From: Siphonodentalium dalli
Taxonomy: Eukaryota; Mollusca; Scaphopoda; Gadilida; Siphonodentaliidae
DNA length: 64,000 nucleotides
NCBI GenBank assembly: GCA_032622095.1
Contig: CP136066.1
Span: forward strand, 90,541,319 to 90,605,318
Reading direction: 5' to 3'
Below the pieces are notes generated by a model, which saw nothing but the letters and a program-made list of their open reading frames with translations, did not search any database and was not told where the DNA came from. Position 1 is the first letter of the stretch. Every line of letters begins with the position of its first letter. This document shows, piece after piece, positions 26,419-38,654 of the stretch. A program made the translations under genes and the position numbers.

Positions 26419-26646
26419 TCACACGACGCTGGATGATGTTCTGTCCTTTTTGGAAGATGATGACGAGTCAGAGAAGCTTCCGTAACCTCTCTTCAGTTGG
26501 ATGCCGCAAGTCCCGTCTAACATACTCATGAGTTCGTTGCGGAATCGGCGGGCTGACAGGCAGTACAGCACGAAGTTGATCGACGAGTTTAGCACAATCC
26601 CCAGTTTCGCTATGGCATACGCTTCATTTACGACAGTACCGTCGAC
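26419..26646 (-). CDS. Rhodopsin-family GPCR, coding exon 3 (TM7 and C-tail)
   Basis: This is the last coding exon of a minus-strand receptor whose other exons are at 28758-29189 and 49621-49986. The acceptor is a T-rich tract ending in AAG at 26648-26647. The phase is 0, and 75 codons run to TGA at 26421-26419. Residues 267-341 of the assembled protein contain TM7 (AKLGIVLN SSINFVLYC): NSSIN-FVLY replaces the canonical NPxxY, as is common in FMRFamide-type receptors. The basic helix-8 segment LSARRFRNELMSML follows, then a Ser/Lys-rich tail (SDSSSSSKK) of the kind phosphorylated in GPCRs. An AATAAATAAATAA run on the minus strand near 25600 is a candidate poly(A) signal about 0.8 kb downstream. 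The exon was missed as an ORF because it has no own ATG. Confidence 0.87.
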   Translation of the reverse strand, partial: VDGTVVNEAYAIAKLGIVLNSSINFVLYCLSARRFRNELMSMLDGTCGIQLKRGYGSFSDSSSSSKKDRTSSSVV

Positions 26647-26717
26647 CTTAAAAAAACGAAAAATGTCAATAATTCACGTTCTAGAGATCAAAATAGGTCG
26701 CCAAATACACGATATGC

Positions 26718-27253
26718 ATTTATTACATGATCCTACCCTTAATCCATTCAATAAACCCATTCTAGACATTGTGATGTTAAACGTTCGTTTAATAACAGGA
26801 AATAGTGCCATATGTGACCTTTGACTACCGGTTTGTCGTCTGCTTACATTATGTACCTCTCAAAATACTATGGCTCCAATGTTTTTTCAGCAAACTATAA
26901 TGAATGAAGAGTTTAACAAGTTATGTTATTAAATATACACCATTAAATGCGCAAAAGAGTCTTTTTTTAGCTGGAACCATTTCTCTGCGCGGGCAAACTA
27001 TACGCATAGTTATGTGAAACGTCATCGCATGCCTTATAGAAGCCGATGTTAGTTTTGCGTCCCATTTGTTGATTTAAGTATGTTTTGTCGAGGTTTAGGG
27101 TCATGTAATAAATATAATCTACAACTCCTCCCCATTTTATAGCGGGATTTACAAAACTCGTCCAGTAAATTAGGTCTGGATCTCGCCAAAGGCTCGGTCC
27201 AGACCTAATGTACTGGACTCGGTTTATAAACCGGAGACTCGTTGTAGATCCTA
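26718..27253. repeat. Dispersed repeat with terminal hairpin, copy 1 (in receptor intron 2)
   Basis: It aligns with 47285-47925 in the same orientation (GATCCTACCCTTA, AACAGGAAATAGTGCCA, CGCATGCCTTATAGAAGCC). Its right end is a ~130-bp imperfect palindrome (about 27119-27246, core CCAGACCTAATNTACTGGA). It starts only about 70 bp upstream of the exon 3 acceptor. Confidence 0.75.
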
Positions 27254-28757
27254 TATATATATAATTTCCAGTTGATATATCATCTTGAGAACAGCAGTAT
27301 AATTTGTTCAAAGAAAATTGTTTGCAGAATAAATTAAGTATTATGGCATTTCATATATATAAGAACTATTTGTCTTGGGAAAGAACCTATTGAATCGTTG
27401 GAGATTATCGTTTCAGTGTAGAGCGGAGGAAGATACACGTTTCTAAGCAAGGTAAACATGTATGCCGCACAGTATGCGCATTGATGGATCTTAGAAATAT
27501 CCTATTTTAACTGAATTGAGTAAAACTAGTAGTAGACATACAATACAAATTCATGTTTTATGTACGTTTAACCGCTATATCATGTTAGATTGACCCCCCC
27601 CCCCCCCATGCACCGAAAACACTGGTCGAAAATTGGTCCAGTTTGAAATGTGTTCCGTAGCTTGACAAATAGGAATAAATATGAACCAGGACAAGGTTGC
27701 CAGTTACTAACTGGCGGTATACTTATGTTGTTTCAAAGTGCAGTGGCGTACAGTAATATACCGGTTTATATTTCAAAGCTTCAGCCTTTGGTCGCTAAAA
27801 TTGGACAGCTGATTCGTGTGATCTCCTTCTACTTTGCAGCAAGCGCGATAACTCTATTAATATACTTAGTCGTACACATCGAAATGAAATGTGATCAGAC
27901 CTGTATAAATTTGATGTTTATAATATAACATTTTGAAGTAATATATTGTAATACTGGTCCAAAACAACATAATTTACATTAACAATTGGTTAATTGGAAA
28001 TTCAAATTATCTGAGCAACTTCAATCTGTTGTCACTCTGAAATAAAATACCCAACTGTTGAAATTTGTTACCATTGTTGATTTAAAACATATTTTATTGT
28101 ATATATATATTATATACATGGGGATTGGGAAACAAGTTTTGTCAACTTAGTGACGTCCCTCTCCCGCAAAAAAGGTGTAACATAACATTTAAACAAGATG
28201 ACAGGATGAAATATGTGTGATAAAGCAAAGAAACAGATGTGAATATGTGTACAGAGTGTGCTATGACTCATAGCCTATGAGTGGGGTTTTATTGTGTCCA
28301 GATTTTTTCTCTCGCGTTCTCATACGTTGTGTCTAAAAAGGCCGGGCATTTAAATTTTTAATTGTTTTCAATGACAGGTTGTCGTAATAGAGAAAAATAT
28401 ATGATGTTACCCAAAACGTTTGGTTGCAGTAATGTAGGACTGTGTAATATGAAATTGTCTGTGATCATTTTCAGTGATTCATTTTCAGAGAAGATGATTA
28501 GTATTTTCTATATGAAAGTTATTAGTTTCAAGATTGTGGTAAAATATTCTTCTCTGGTTGGTGAACAATGGACGGTGGAAGAAGAAATCAATAGCATCCT
28601 CCTTCGGGAAACCACATTGACATTTATGACTATCTGCTATGTGATTACTGTGCATGTCATCTTTAGGTCGCTACAATTGTTACCATGGTTGGGGGGTGAG
28701 ACAACTCCAAACCACATGTCGCCTCATCCTTGCGGAACCTATACAGGGTACACTTAC
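27254..28757. other. Rest of receptor intron 2
   Basis: Non-coding sequence between exons 3 and 2 of the GPCR gene (the whole intron is 26647-28757, 2111 bp). It contains a C16 run (27592-27607) and TA microsatellite (28101-28117). No other gene is supported. Confidence 0.6.
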
Positions 28758-29189
28758 TGACTCAGGCTGCAGCATGAAGAAACATTGGACAATGCACTGT
28801 AAGCCAATTAAAACCAAGAAACTGAAGGTGACCACAAGTAACAGAACAGTTATCTGCCTTTCTGCTTTCTTCTGTTTTTGTCTGGCCTCTTCTGATTTCT
28901 TGTCGCTGACCCTTTTGTTGGCGCGGCCGATTGCTCTCACGATGAGCCCATTCAGGATGGCTATTGTCAACCATGGAACCAGTACCAGGAACATGCAGTG
29001 GATCCAGAACTCGTACAAGTCGCTTCCCTTTCCGCCTCCGAAGTCGGTTTTTACGAAAGCTGTCTCGTTGGCGTTTCTCTCATGGTCTCCGATTGGTTGG
29101 AATGTTGCGAAGTGCGGCAAGTTGATAACGAAGCAGAGGCCGGAGATGATTGCGACCCCGACCATAGCTCTTTTCTCGGTACACATTCC
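28758..29189 (-). CDS. Rhodopsin-family GPCR, coding exon 2 (TM4-TM6)
   Basis: Acceptor TTTAAATTGCAG/GGA and donor GAGTCA/GTAAGTG bound a 432-bp, 144-codon phase-0 exon, residues 123-266. It opens with GMCTEKRA, the intracellular loop 2 continuation of the DRY exon, a typical MCT-x-x-R-A context in neuropeptide receptors. TM4 (VGVAIISGLCFVINLPHF) lacks the usual Trp but has the NLPRF-like ending of FMRFamide-type receptors. ECL2 has one N-glycosylation sequon (NET, residue 163) and no Cys. TM5 includes Pro194. A long basic ICL3 (residues ~210-232, Lys/Arg/Glu-rich) precedes TM6 (ITVLLLVVTFSFLVLIG), which lacks the usual Trp-x-Pro. A 187-codon antisense frame overlaps it and is a shadow. Confidence 0.9.
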
Positions 29190-29569
29190 CTGCAATTTAA
29201 AGTGTCAAATACACTAAATTTTGACCTTTAAACATTTGCGAGTGTAACCCCCTAAAATATGTCATGAAGATCATATGTTTCGCACTTCAGTATACAGTGC
29301 CATCTATTTTTGACCTTTTTTCTAAATAGTAAACTGCCAAACTGTACCACATATATAAAGAGAAAAAACGTCCTGATCGCTACACATTACTCTATTTACC
29401 GACAGTGATGAACGGTTGCGACGCGGTTGATATATGGGCATGAATATCCGTGACCTGCAAGCTATTGCCCGGTTATATAACGAGACATCGGAAAGAATTT
29501 TAAAAATAACTAAAATGAACAGTCTGGCTATCAAATACCACACTGTGTCGCCATCAATGACTCGAACCA

Positions 29570-30080
29570 GCTTTTACTTGAATCCCGAATATACCTTAAC
29601 CAAGCCTGAGTTTATTGTGCCTGTCATTTGCAGAATTATATCCCCAGAGGGTGAATTTAGTGACGCTATCTCACACAGCTAGCATCACTATATTCACCCT
29701 TCTGTGGACCTCATTTTGCTGAGGCCTCGTCCTCTGGAAAGTTTCTTTATAGTCAAATTTCTATAGAAATTTCTTCACATATAGATTTGATTTCTTTTTT
29801 AGTTAAGTTTCTCTATATCCCCAAATTGACAGACCACACATTGCATAATCGAGGTTCCCAATGGGTGTACATCACAATATTCACCATTTGGGAACAATCA
29901 ATCTGTTCATGTCTCCCATAGCAGATGAGACCATGCAGAATGAGGTCACCGGATGGTAAGTTGGCGATGCTAGCCCGCTGTGCGGGGAGAGCGTCACTAA
30001 ATTCACTCTCTGGGTACCCCATTCTGCAAATGGCAGACACACTAAACTCACGCTTGCTTTTAACATGGGGTAAAAATCCC
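29570..30080. mobile_element. Diverged inverted-repeat element
   Basis: About 29575-29665 is an imperfect inverted repeat of about 29990-30080; shared words include CATTTGCAGAAT and GTGAATTTAGTGACGCT. Non-coding, probably an old MITE; ends not defined. Confidence 0.5.
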
Positions 30081-30458
30081 GGAAGCAGGCTAACTGACGG
30101 GGTATGAATCCCGCGCATACCGCGTGAAAATTGGCTGAATCCCGCGTACCAACGGGAGGTGAAACTCTTCTGAAAATTCAGGAGGTGCACATCAGACAGA
30201 GTTCGAGGTCTGGATTTAAAAATATGCAAATTGTGTTAAATAATAGCAAACGTCAACTCATCGCGTGATCGAATGCGTTCCGTATATTTATGTGATACGT
30301 TTTTAACAAAGTTATCATGAATCATGATCAGTATTCATTTAACAGAACATATCATCGCGAAATAAACATATGAGCGTGGTTCCGAATCCCGGTGTACGTG
30401 GTTCAAACTTATTCAGCTGATAACACGCCGTGTGAGTTCCCGACGATCACAAACCCAC

Positions 30459-30914
30459 AGTGTACAAGAAAACTAAGATGCATGCATCAGGTCGGCCGTG
30501 AACTATCTACCATAGAATTGTTGTAGCTATCGATTATACATTTTGAAACACCTGTCTGTATGTATGTATGTATGTGTGTATGCGTGAATGCATGTGTGTA
30601 TGTGTTATAGACTCTAACACTGCTCGAATTTGGTATTTAACGTGTCAACTTGACCTCGCTCATAGGCATGTTTCTGGACCTTGACCGATCCGACTAAAAA
30701 TTTGTGAGTATAGGACTACTTCGATCCCGGGAGCAATATGGACGGGTCCAATTTCACGTGGGACCATGTTCTCGAACGTGCTGATATAGGCATGTTTCTG
30801 GACCAATTGAACAATAGTTTGGCCAGACGCTGTATATACTGGGTACTGTCCAGATGGAGGCGATCACAAAAAAAATCCCTAACTAGCCCGAACGAAGTCG
30901 AGTACATCAGCTAG
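30459..30914 (+). mobile_element. Left-truncated Helitron-like element (copy of element 1)
   Basis: It matches the last ~420 bp of 8926-10164 (TACAAGAAAACTAAGATGC to CATCAGCTAG) with an internal duplication around CATGTTTCTGGACC. It ends in CTAG immediately before another Helitron-like unit. Confidence 0.65.
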
Positions 30915-31416
30915 TTTAATATATATTTTGGACATTTGTCTGTCTGTTTGTCTGTTAGCTATGGCCGGGAAAACTGCCGGACAGATTTGACGAAATTTGT
31001 TACCTAGGGGAAATTATTTCCAGGGAGTATTTTGGACGGGTCAAATCTTGATCCCGACCTGACTTTGACATTCAAAAAGATCAATTCAAGGTCAAATCTG
31101 GTAAAACGGAAGTATTTCAACGAAATTTGATACCTACTGTTACTTTTGTCCCAGGAGTGTTTCGGGTGGGTCAAATCATGACCCTGACCTGATCTTGACA
31201 TTCAAAATTGTCAATTCAAGGTCAAATCGGGTATAAAGCCGGGCGGATTTCGACGGGTACTTTTGTCGTGACTTTTGTCCGGGGAGTGTTTTGGACGGGT
31301 CAAATCGTGACCCCGACATGACCTTCACCTTTAAAATAGTCAATTCAAGGTTAAATCGCGCATTTCTCCGAAAATCAGAGGGGAACATCCCGGACGAAGT
31401 GGGGTCCACGAGCTAC
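30915..31416 (+). mobile_element. Helitron-like element following the CTAG of its neighbour
   Basis: It starts TTTAATATATATTTTGGAC (TT rather than TC) followed by a GTCTGTCTGTTTG run and ends GTCCACGAGCTAC. Inside are diverged ~105-bp repeats with GACGGGTCAAATC and CCTGACCTTGACATTCAAAA words, related to those at 39.8-41.4 kb. Confidence 0.5.
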
Positions 31417-33877
31417 TATTATATATTTCTAGATTTAGTTACAAACTAAATACCTGTATATTGTACAAAGAAATGTTTGACAAATATATCTGTATCAATA
31501 TTACCATACGGGTCATTAAAATAGATACGACGAAACAAATTTTGAAGGGTGCATGTATCAGGTAAATTTTTATATTTCAAATGATGACAGGAATGCAGAA
31601 AGTTGAAGTACCTACGTAATACTGGCTATCCGCATGAAGAGATATACATGTATATAAAAACCAGATGAGGGATATGTCTGTACAGTTGCTAAACAATTCA
31701 GTCATGCAAAAGAGGATCAAAGAGTAAGATACCAAATTGCTGCCTGTGGTAATGTTTTTTAACGAAATTCGGGAAAATTAGATTACTCTCACCCTGGTTA
31801 TCCAGAAGATAATTGTGGAATCTGATGACGATCGGACAAGGGGTCTCGTCTGTAGGATCAACCAAATTATTTAGCCATAAAAATAGTAAAATTGAAGATC
31901 ACCGCTGGCAGTGATGTCTTCACAAGGACAGTTTGAGAACAAAATATGGCTCACATCTAGCGGTGACCCAAAATATCCAAATAAGAAAAAGTTCTCCAAT
32001 AAAAGCTGGCTGCAGGGTGCGCCAATTGATTCAAATTCGAAATTTAGCAGGGTGTACTGCTTGTGGCCATGTTTTCCCCGCAAATTTGATAGACTGATGG
32101 ACAAAACCACTGAATCCGTTGAATCAATATACATGTATACATGGATTAATGTATATGCATTGTTATACACAGTACTGGTATATAAAGGTACTGAAAATAA
32201 CTATATTACTAGTATACACAAAATAAACCATATATCATGGCTATGGGTTCTAATATCCGAACATGACAGCTGAGAACTTGGTGTGAATTAAAGAGTGGTG
32301 GTTTCTCAAGCATATCTAACCCTCCACGTTAGTAACATGCCATTAAATGTCATAAGTATAATCTAGCTTGAGGACAGAAGTGATCCATAAAACCCCCTTA
32401 ATTCAACCAGGTCCTCGCGCGATGTATGATCGATCACATGATGATCTAGGGGGATTAGAATTGATGTATAAAAACAGCACTGCATGTAAATATAAAATAA
32501 AATAGTGCTACATCTTATTACAGATTATTGCCATATATAATCAGTGATTATACAGACAGTCTGACAAAATAAAGTTTCAGTGACACTCTATCCGAAGAGG
32601 GGAATAATTTCATCTGTTACAGTCAATGGAGCAATTATGAATCTGGAAAGGTGAAATTTCTAAGTAATACTAGATATCGACATGACGCGATAAAATATAA
32701 CGTAAATGCAATATGGCCGCTGGCGACCATTTTTTCCTATGAAATTAAAACAATATTTGATAGCTCTCATCTGATAGATCAATATCAAGATAAATATGAA
32801 GTTTGGTGATGATCGGATGAGTGAAGTGGACTGTGGTCTGTGCTAAACAGTTTAGTAATGCTTAAAAAGATTCTTACCTTAATATTTTTATGTTCACTTT
32901 ATAAACTTCACTGAGTCATCTTTGTCATGTATTGAGTTTGATATCTTTTGTTAACAGTTTATTAATCATGTATGTCTCATGTTTGTTATTTTAATTTATG
33001 TGTTTATTATCATTAAATAAAGTTGCATTCCTTAAAAAGATTCTTACCTCAATGTTTTTATGTTCACTTTATAAACTCCACTGAGTCATCTTTGTCATGT
33101 ATTGAATTTGATATCTTTTGTTAACAGTTTATAAATTATGTATGTCTCGTGTTCGTTATTATATTATATACACTTTATAGTGTGTTTTCAGAACGAAAAC
33201 AAATTGAATAAAATCAACAAATTTGTAAATTTAAAAACAATTCAAACGTTGTTGTATTCCATGTCCCAGCCCGGACATATACACCAAATTTCAATAATAT
33301 TCATTGAGAAACAACGGACCAAACGCTATATAACACCCGTATACATCTTTTATTCCGTATCGGACTCGGGTACATGTTATAGTAGGTACCGAATTGACAC
33401 ACGTCGACTGGGCGAGTTGGCCCTGGGGCGATTAGGCCGATTCCGGCACATTCTAGAATTTACCGTATGTATCCGTTTACGCGTAGTTTACTTTAGAAAG
33501 TTCCGCAATTAATACCGTAAATAGAGCGACCTTATTTGACAGAGAATGCCTCTGTTATTGATTATCAAGTTGCTGTACATTAAAAACGACAAATTCACAT
33601 GCTCGTTCAAGCGCAGTTAGTCTATTTTCCCCATGTTAAAGGACATCCACAAATACTAAATAACGCTAACCTACTGCCGAATGTTTGACACGACAACTGT
33701 TAACATATTTGGGCTGAATTCATCTGACGCGGTATTATTCCTCAAAATAAACAACAAAACCATCGTTACTTGGAAATGTAGTTTGGGCTAACATTTACAT
33801 AAATCCTCCAGATCAATTATCCGACACACACGTCAGATGAAAAAGTCACATGAAGTAACCGGCCAAATTGGCCGAAA
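31417..33877. repeat. Dispersed repeat, copy B
   Basis: Homologous to 12511-15300 but without the hAT-like insertion. It includes the tandem duplication at 32861-33163. Its right end meets the foldback element at 33880. Confidence 0.82.
32861..33163. repeat. 170-bp tandem duplication
   Basis: CTTAAAAAGATTCTTACC begins at 32861 and again at 33031; the two copies stay closely similar to about TATGTATGTCTC in the second copy. Non-coding; absent at the matching place in copy A. Confidence 0.8.
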
Positions 33878-33879
33878 TA

Positions 33880-34302
33880 AACCGTACAAACATTAAATCG
33901 GAAGTTGTTTTCGAAAAGACGAAAAATGCTATTTTTAGAACGTAAATGTGACAGAAATATCACAACAACACCACAAAATCCAGGTTTCAGACGGAAACAC
34001 GGTCGCACCACATCTATAAACGTAATTATAAATTGTACATACACATTTGCCGATCGTACGCGGGCTCCATTTGGGCGAAAGACTCTGTTTAATAGACAAA
34101 AGCGGCCTTTGATCACTTCATAAAAAAACATTCTCGCAAAAATTCCCTCTTCAAATGTCATTTTAACACATATCCAGCATATGTCGGAAACCCCACTATA
34201 TTGCAACAGAAAGGGCGTTATGTGTGCAACATATATCGATATGCCCTTGGCTCGAGTGTATTCACAATTTAAAAGTAGAGAGTATTTATTTGGACAACCC
34301 AC
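33880..34302 (-). CDS. Unrecognised ~140-codon frame in the left arm of the foldback element
   Basis: The minus-strand frame from the ATG at 34302 (MGCPNKYSLLLNCEYTRAKG...) stays open through the arm and runs on into the flank to 33817. The right arm (36244-36714, plus) has the matching frame with the same C-terminal residues (RSKNSIFRLFENNF). Differences between the two include many non-conservative changes, so selection on the protein is doubtful. No family recognised; most likely a chance open frame shared because the arms are copies. Confidence 0.2.
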
Positions 34303-34969
34303 TCGTCAGTCTATGTACGCCTAGTTGTGTACGACGACAATACTAGTTGCGATGTTATACAGGAATCGTACAGTAATGATATGTTCCTTTCGATCCACTT
34401 AAACATAACTATGTCTTCGAAATGTCACGTCATTGAACTTATAGACTCTGCATGAATCAAACAAGGTATTCCGATACTATTTAGCTACTTTTATTCGACT
34501 CCGCATGTAACAAAGCTGTATTTGGGGGTTGAGGAAATATGTTGTATTGTGATGAAATTGTGTATAGGTCAGGGGTGGGGTCTGCAATTGTTTTCCGAAC
34601 ACTAGGCGGGGCGGTGGTTGGTTCTGCAGCCCTGCTTACACATTTTTCCTGGCCCTGTAATTTTTTTCCAAGAGTCATTTTTCTTCAAAATAATGGGACA
34701 GAAGGTTTTAAGAATGTTTTTATTATGTAACATGTATGCACTTAACCCTTGGTATGGGGGTTTGAGTTCACCAGCAGTTAATAATGGGGAATGACACCAA
34801 GGGGTAATAAAAATGTCAGCTTGCTAAATGCTCAAGGATCTATCAATGCACATTGGCATGGAAAGGCTCATATTTAAATAGTTCTATTAAAAATCATTTA
34901 TTCAACCTGGTGTAAATGAAAGCATAACACAATAATAGATTCTTGAAATAAATGTAAACTCTTCACGTG

Positions 34970-35395
34970 AATGTACTCAATTCGATTCGATGGTTCCCAT
35001 ATCATCAGATTCCAACAACAACATTTTGTTTTTAAATGCCGCGACAGTTATATAAGAATCGCGTAATTGCCCAAAACTAATGTTAATCACAGTCAAATAT
35101 AGTATAAAATTTCCCTAAACATGTTATTGTCAAATATCTGACACAAAAAAATCACTTGTTTTTAGAGTTATCCATCTTCATCCGCAATTTGTTCAGAGAA
35201 GTCTTCTCGTCGACTATTTACTGGGCCTTTTAAAATTAAAATAATAGAATTCAAACATCGAGATGTGATCACTCTGAGCTTTGACGGATCGGTTCCGCGA
35301 CTCGAATCAAATATCTTTTACCGCCGATGCCAAGGAAATAGTAATTTGCGCAGAATTGCGAGCGACATTTCGGATTGAGTACTTTTAACTCTTCA
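34970..35395. mobile_element. Degraded TTAA-family MITE inside the foldback element
   Basis: The left end GTACTCAATTCGATTCGATGG and the right end CGGATTGAGTACTTTTAA match the family termini. The interior words CCATATCATCAGATTCCAAC and AGTTATCCATCTTC are shared with 24564-24935. Confidence 0.65.
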
Positions 35396-36733
35396 AATAA
35401 AAATAGACTATTAAAAAACTGTAATAAAATAAAACAAATGTGTTAAAACAAACTTTGACCGATTTCAACGTTATTCGGTATATGGGTCGAGGATCACCTA
35501 TAGATGGGAGCTGTCAAATTTGAATGATTTTTTATGAAAAATATGGCCACTAGCAGCCATCTTGGATTTTTGCTCTTTGCATCACTAAATCCTTTAACAC
35601 AAAATGCAGAGCTTATCCCTCATCCGATCATCACCAATCTGTATATGGATCTTCGTTGTGACCTCTCGGTGGGTGCCTTCGATTTTTTCCCAAATTTTGT
35701 AAAACAAATGGCTGCCATTTTGGCCATCTTGGATTTTACTCTTTGTATGACCAAATCCTTTAGCACACCTTACAGGTCACATTTCTCATCCAATCGTCAC
35801 CGAGCTCCATATGGATCTTCGACGTGGCCTCTAGATGGGAGCCTCCATTGTTCAGCAAAATTTGTTTAAAACAAACATGGGCACCTGAAGCCATATTGGA
35901 TTAAAAATGTCGATCCATCAGCATACCGTACAGCCCACATTTATTGGAGAATTGTTTTTGAAACTTTACAGTGCTGTTGGTATATAAAAGTGGGAATGCT
36001 TCTATAATCATGATACGGAACATTGATAAGAAAAGATAGATCAGGAAAACTGAGTAAAATAGTCATTTGAAGCAGTTTGGATAGGGTGGGTCCCTATCCC
36101 AGATTCGGAAAACGGATGTGGAGCGGAACAGTGCCTTTCTCTTGTGATTGAAGGTTAATAATGACCATCGGGAGGCCGAGTATCTCTAATATGGAAACCT
36201 AATTCATGGGTTCGTCTTTTCACATAAATCCCATTATCACAACTTGGCGTACATATTTTTGGCAACTAGTGATCATCAACTTAAACAACTAGGCGTACAT
36301 AGACTGAGAGCGGGGTGTCCAAATCAATACTCTCTACGTTCAAATTGTGAATACACTCGAGCCAAGGGCATGTCCATATATGTTACACACGTAACGGCCT
36401 TTCCGTTGCAATATAGTGGGATTTCCGACAGATGCTGGATATGTGTTGAAATGACATTTGAAGAGGGAATTTTTGCGAGAAAATTCTTTTCTGAAGTGAT
36501 CAAAGTCCGTTTTTATCTATTAACCAGAGTCCTTCGCTCAAATGCCCCCCGCTTACGATCGGCAAATGTGTATGTACAATTTATAATTACGTTTATAGAT
36601 GTGGTGCGATCGTGTGTCCGTCTGAAACCTGGATTTTGTGGTGTTGTTGTGATATTTATGTCACATTTACGTTCTAAAAATAGCATTTTTCGTCTTTTCG
36701 AAAACAACTTCTGATTTAATGTGTGTACGGTTT

Positions 36734-36783
36734 ATACACTGTGAAACCGGGTTCTTGTGGGATAACCTGTTTCACAGAGTGTG
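36734..36783. repeat. 50-bp hairpin beside the foldback element
   Basis: CACTGTGAAACCGGGTT pairs imperfectly with AACCTGTTTCACAGAGTG around a short loop. It directly abuts the right end of the foldback element. Function unknown. Confidence 0.5.
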
Positions 36784-36789
36784 CTGTTC

Positions 36790-38650
36790 GTGCGCATATC
36801 ATGGGCGATATTTGTGCCGTATGATGAACGTGGCAGGTTGCATCAATGTCAACAGATGCATCGCTGCATGGAGACCAATTCAACTAGAACATTTACACAT
36901 GCTTTGGACATATTTGTTACCTATCACACCATGATACTAACTGCTTTAAGTAAGGGTGGATACACACGTGCATGTAATCTCTGTAATTATCGTGTATTTG
37001 GCGTTTTACATGGATCATACAGACAATGTAATACGTGTCCATTGCCAACCCAATCATTGCCGACGTGTTGACCGCACTGAGTTCTAGTTCCAATTAAATC
37101 GGAATGTACAGAAACCGCTATCTTGTACCGAGTCGCCAGGCCACTTAAAATAATTGTTCGTGGGATAACCCAAATGGTGGACGTTCTATTAAAATAATTA
37201 CCAGTCCTCTCTTGATTTTTATAGCAGTGGTGGATCAGGATTTCCCAGACGCAGGGGCTATATATGATCCCCGACTTGGGGCTATATATATATATGATCC
37301 CGAAAGATACCGGGCGGGGTGGCTAACTCTGAGCTATTTAAGTAAAACATATTATATTGTACCTTCTTGTCCAGATTATTCCGGCCGATACATTCAACTA
37401 AGTCCCTTGGCGATTTGAAGCTTTCGAGACCCCACGCCAAACAAACATCATGGTCGAAAATGTTCCATATCAAGCCAGTATATGCCAGACGTGTCGCGTC
37501 TGGTGTTCGTGCATTAATAAAATGCCAAATATCACACAGACTTGACTAATTTCCGCATCCGTAAGAGAAGACATGTTTTGGACTGGCCTTAAATGTCCTG
37601 ATAGCAGACAGTTTGACTTCGCTTATCACTACTCACTTGTCTGGCCTGTTAACAATGAACCGCTCGCGCGCAGGTGATTAATGTTATCAATGGTGTGGTC
37701 ATCAATGGTGTGGTAAGATACATGTATCAATGGTGTGGTAAGATACATGTATTTTACATACATAGATTACATGCATGTGTGTATCCACTATCCACCCTAA
37801 GTGCCGACGTTTTCGCTATTGTTTACTAGAAACGTAATCAATCTACAATATGAGCTCGCAATCTATCTGAAAAGTAGTAATTGGTATGGGTATATATATG
37901 GAAATGTTTTCACCTATACCCTCTGTCATCGTGTCCCGCTGTGCAACGTCCGCACCCGGTGTGAGTTCACGTATGACCAGCGTGGTACTATCGGAGGAAA
38001 TCTATTGTAATTATTAGTATTACAGAATACACATAATGAATGCATGTTTAATACAAATGAAAAACCTGTCGGTCGGTACATATGAAGGAACGCGATTGGT
38101 TTGAAGGATCGGGTGTTTATGGTTTTGCTTGTAACTAGCGCTCCGAGATAACGTGGTAATTAAATATTGATGAAACAGAAGGTAGACTACAACCAGAAAG
38201 AAATTTGGTTTGATGTCATTTAATACGCAGCGCAATATCTGCGAGCCAGATATTTGAATTACCTCAATTATTTACCGAAATTAAGATGGAGCTGCACGTT
38301 TTGCATAAATAGAGCCAAATATGGCAAGAGATTTTCAACAAAGTATTTCTCTGGATCTATCTGTCGAAAAATCTTGAATTTCACATATCATCAACTTCAT
38401 TATTTGTAGAATCTGAACAATTATTAAGAGGTGACAAAAACAATGAATTATAATACATTTGGGAGGTTGAAAATGGTATTTTCTTTGTTGTCCCTTCCGG
38501 TACCAAGAGCTGCTATAATAATTAATAATTTTACACAACGAACAATCATCAAACAGCTTATTGTCTTGGCTCCATGAGAGGGGCTTCATTTGTATCGTTA
38601 TGTGGAGTTAGATTTTTAATTGCACAATATAGTGTCATACCCCCATATAT
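36790..38650. other. No gene seen
   Basis: Part of receptor intron 1. A short direct repeat (ATCAATGGTGTGGTAAGATAC) occurs twice near 37700-37745. Frames up to 96 codons are unrecognised. Confidence 0.45.
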
Positions 38651-38654
38651 TATA

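Larger units (their letters stand above)
33880..36732. mobile_element. 2.85-kb foldback DNA transposon with ~450-bp inverted arms
   Basis: About 33880-34330 is the inverted copy of about 36284-36732. The ends are AACCGTACANACATTAAATC and its inverse, each next to TA, suggesting a TA target. Each arm holds an open frame of more than 140 codons that translates to related sequence (both contain RSANVYVQFIITFIDVV). The ~1.95-kb centre contains a TTAA-family MITE (34970-35395) and diverged ~165-bp repeats with CATCTTGGATTT (35560-35900). No transposase is recognised. Confidence 0.75.

Noticed and set aside
28654-29217. 187-codon plus-strand frame
   Set aside because: It is antisense to receptor exon 2, which has clear TM segments and splice sites.
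35534-35869. 111-codon plus-strand frame
   Set aside because: It follows two diverged ~165-bp repeat units in the centre of the foldback element.
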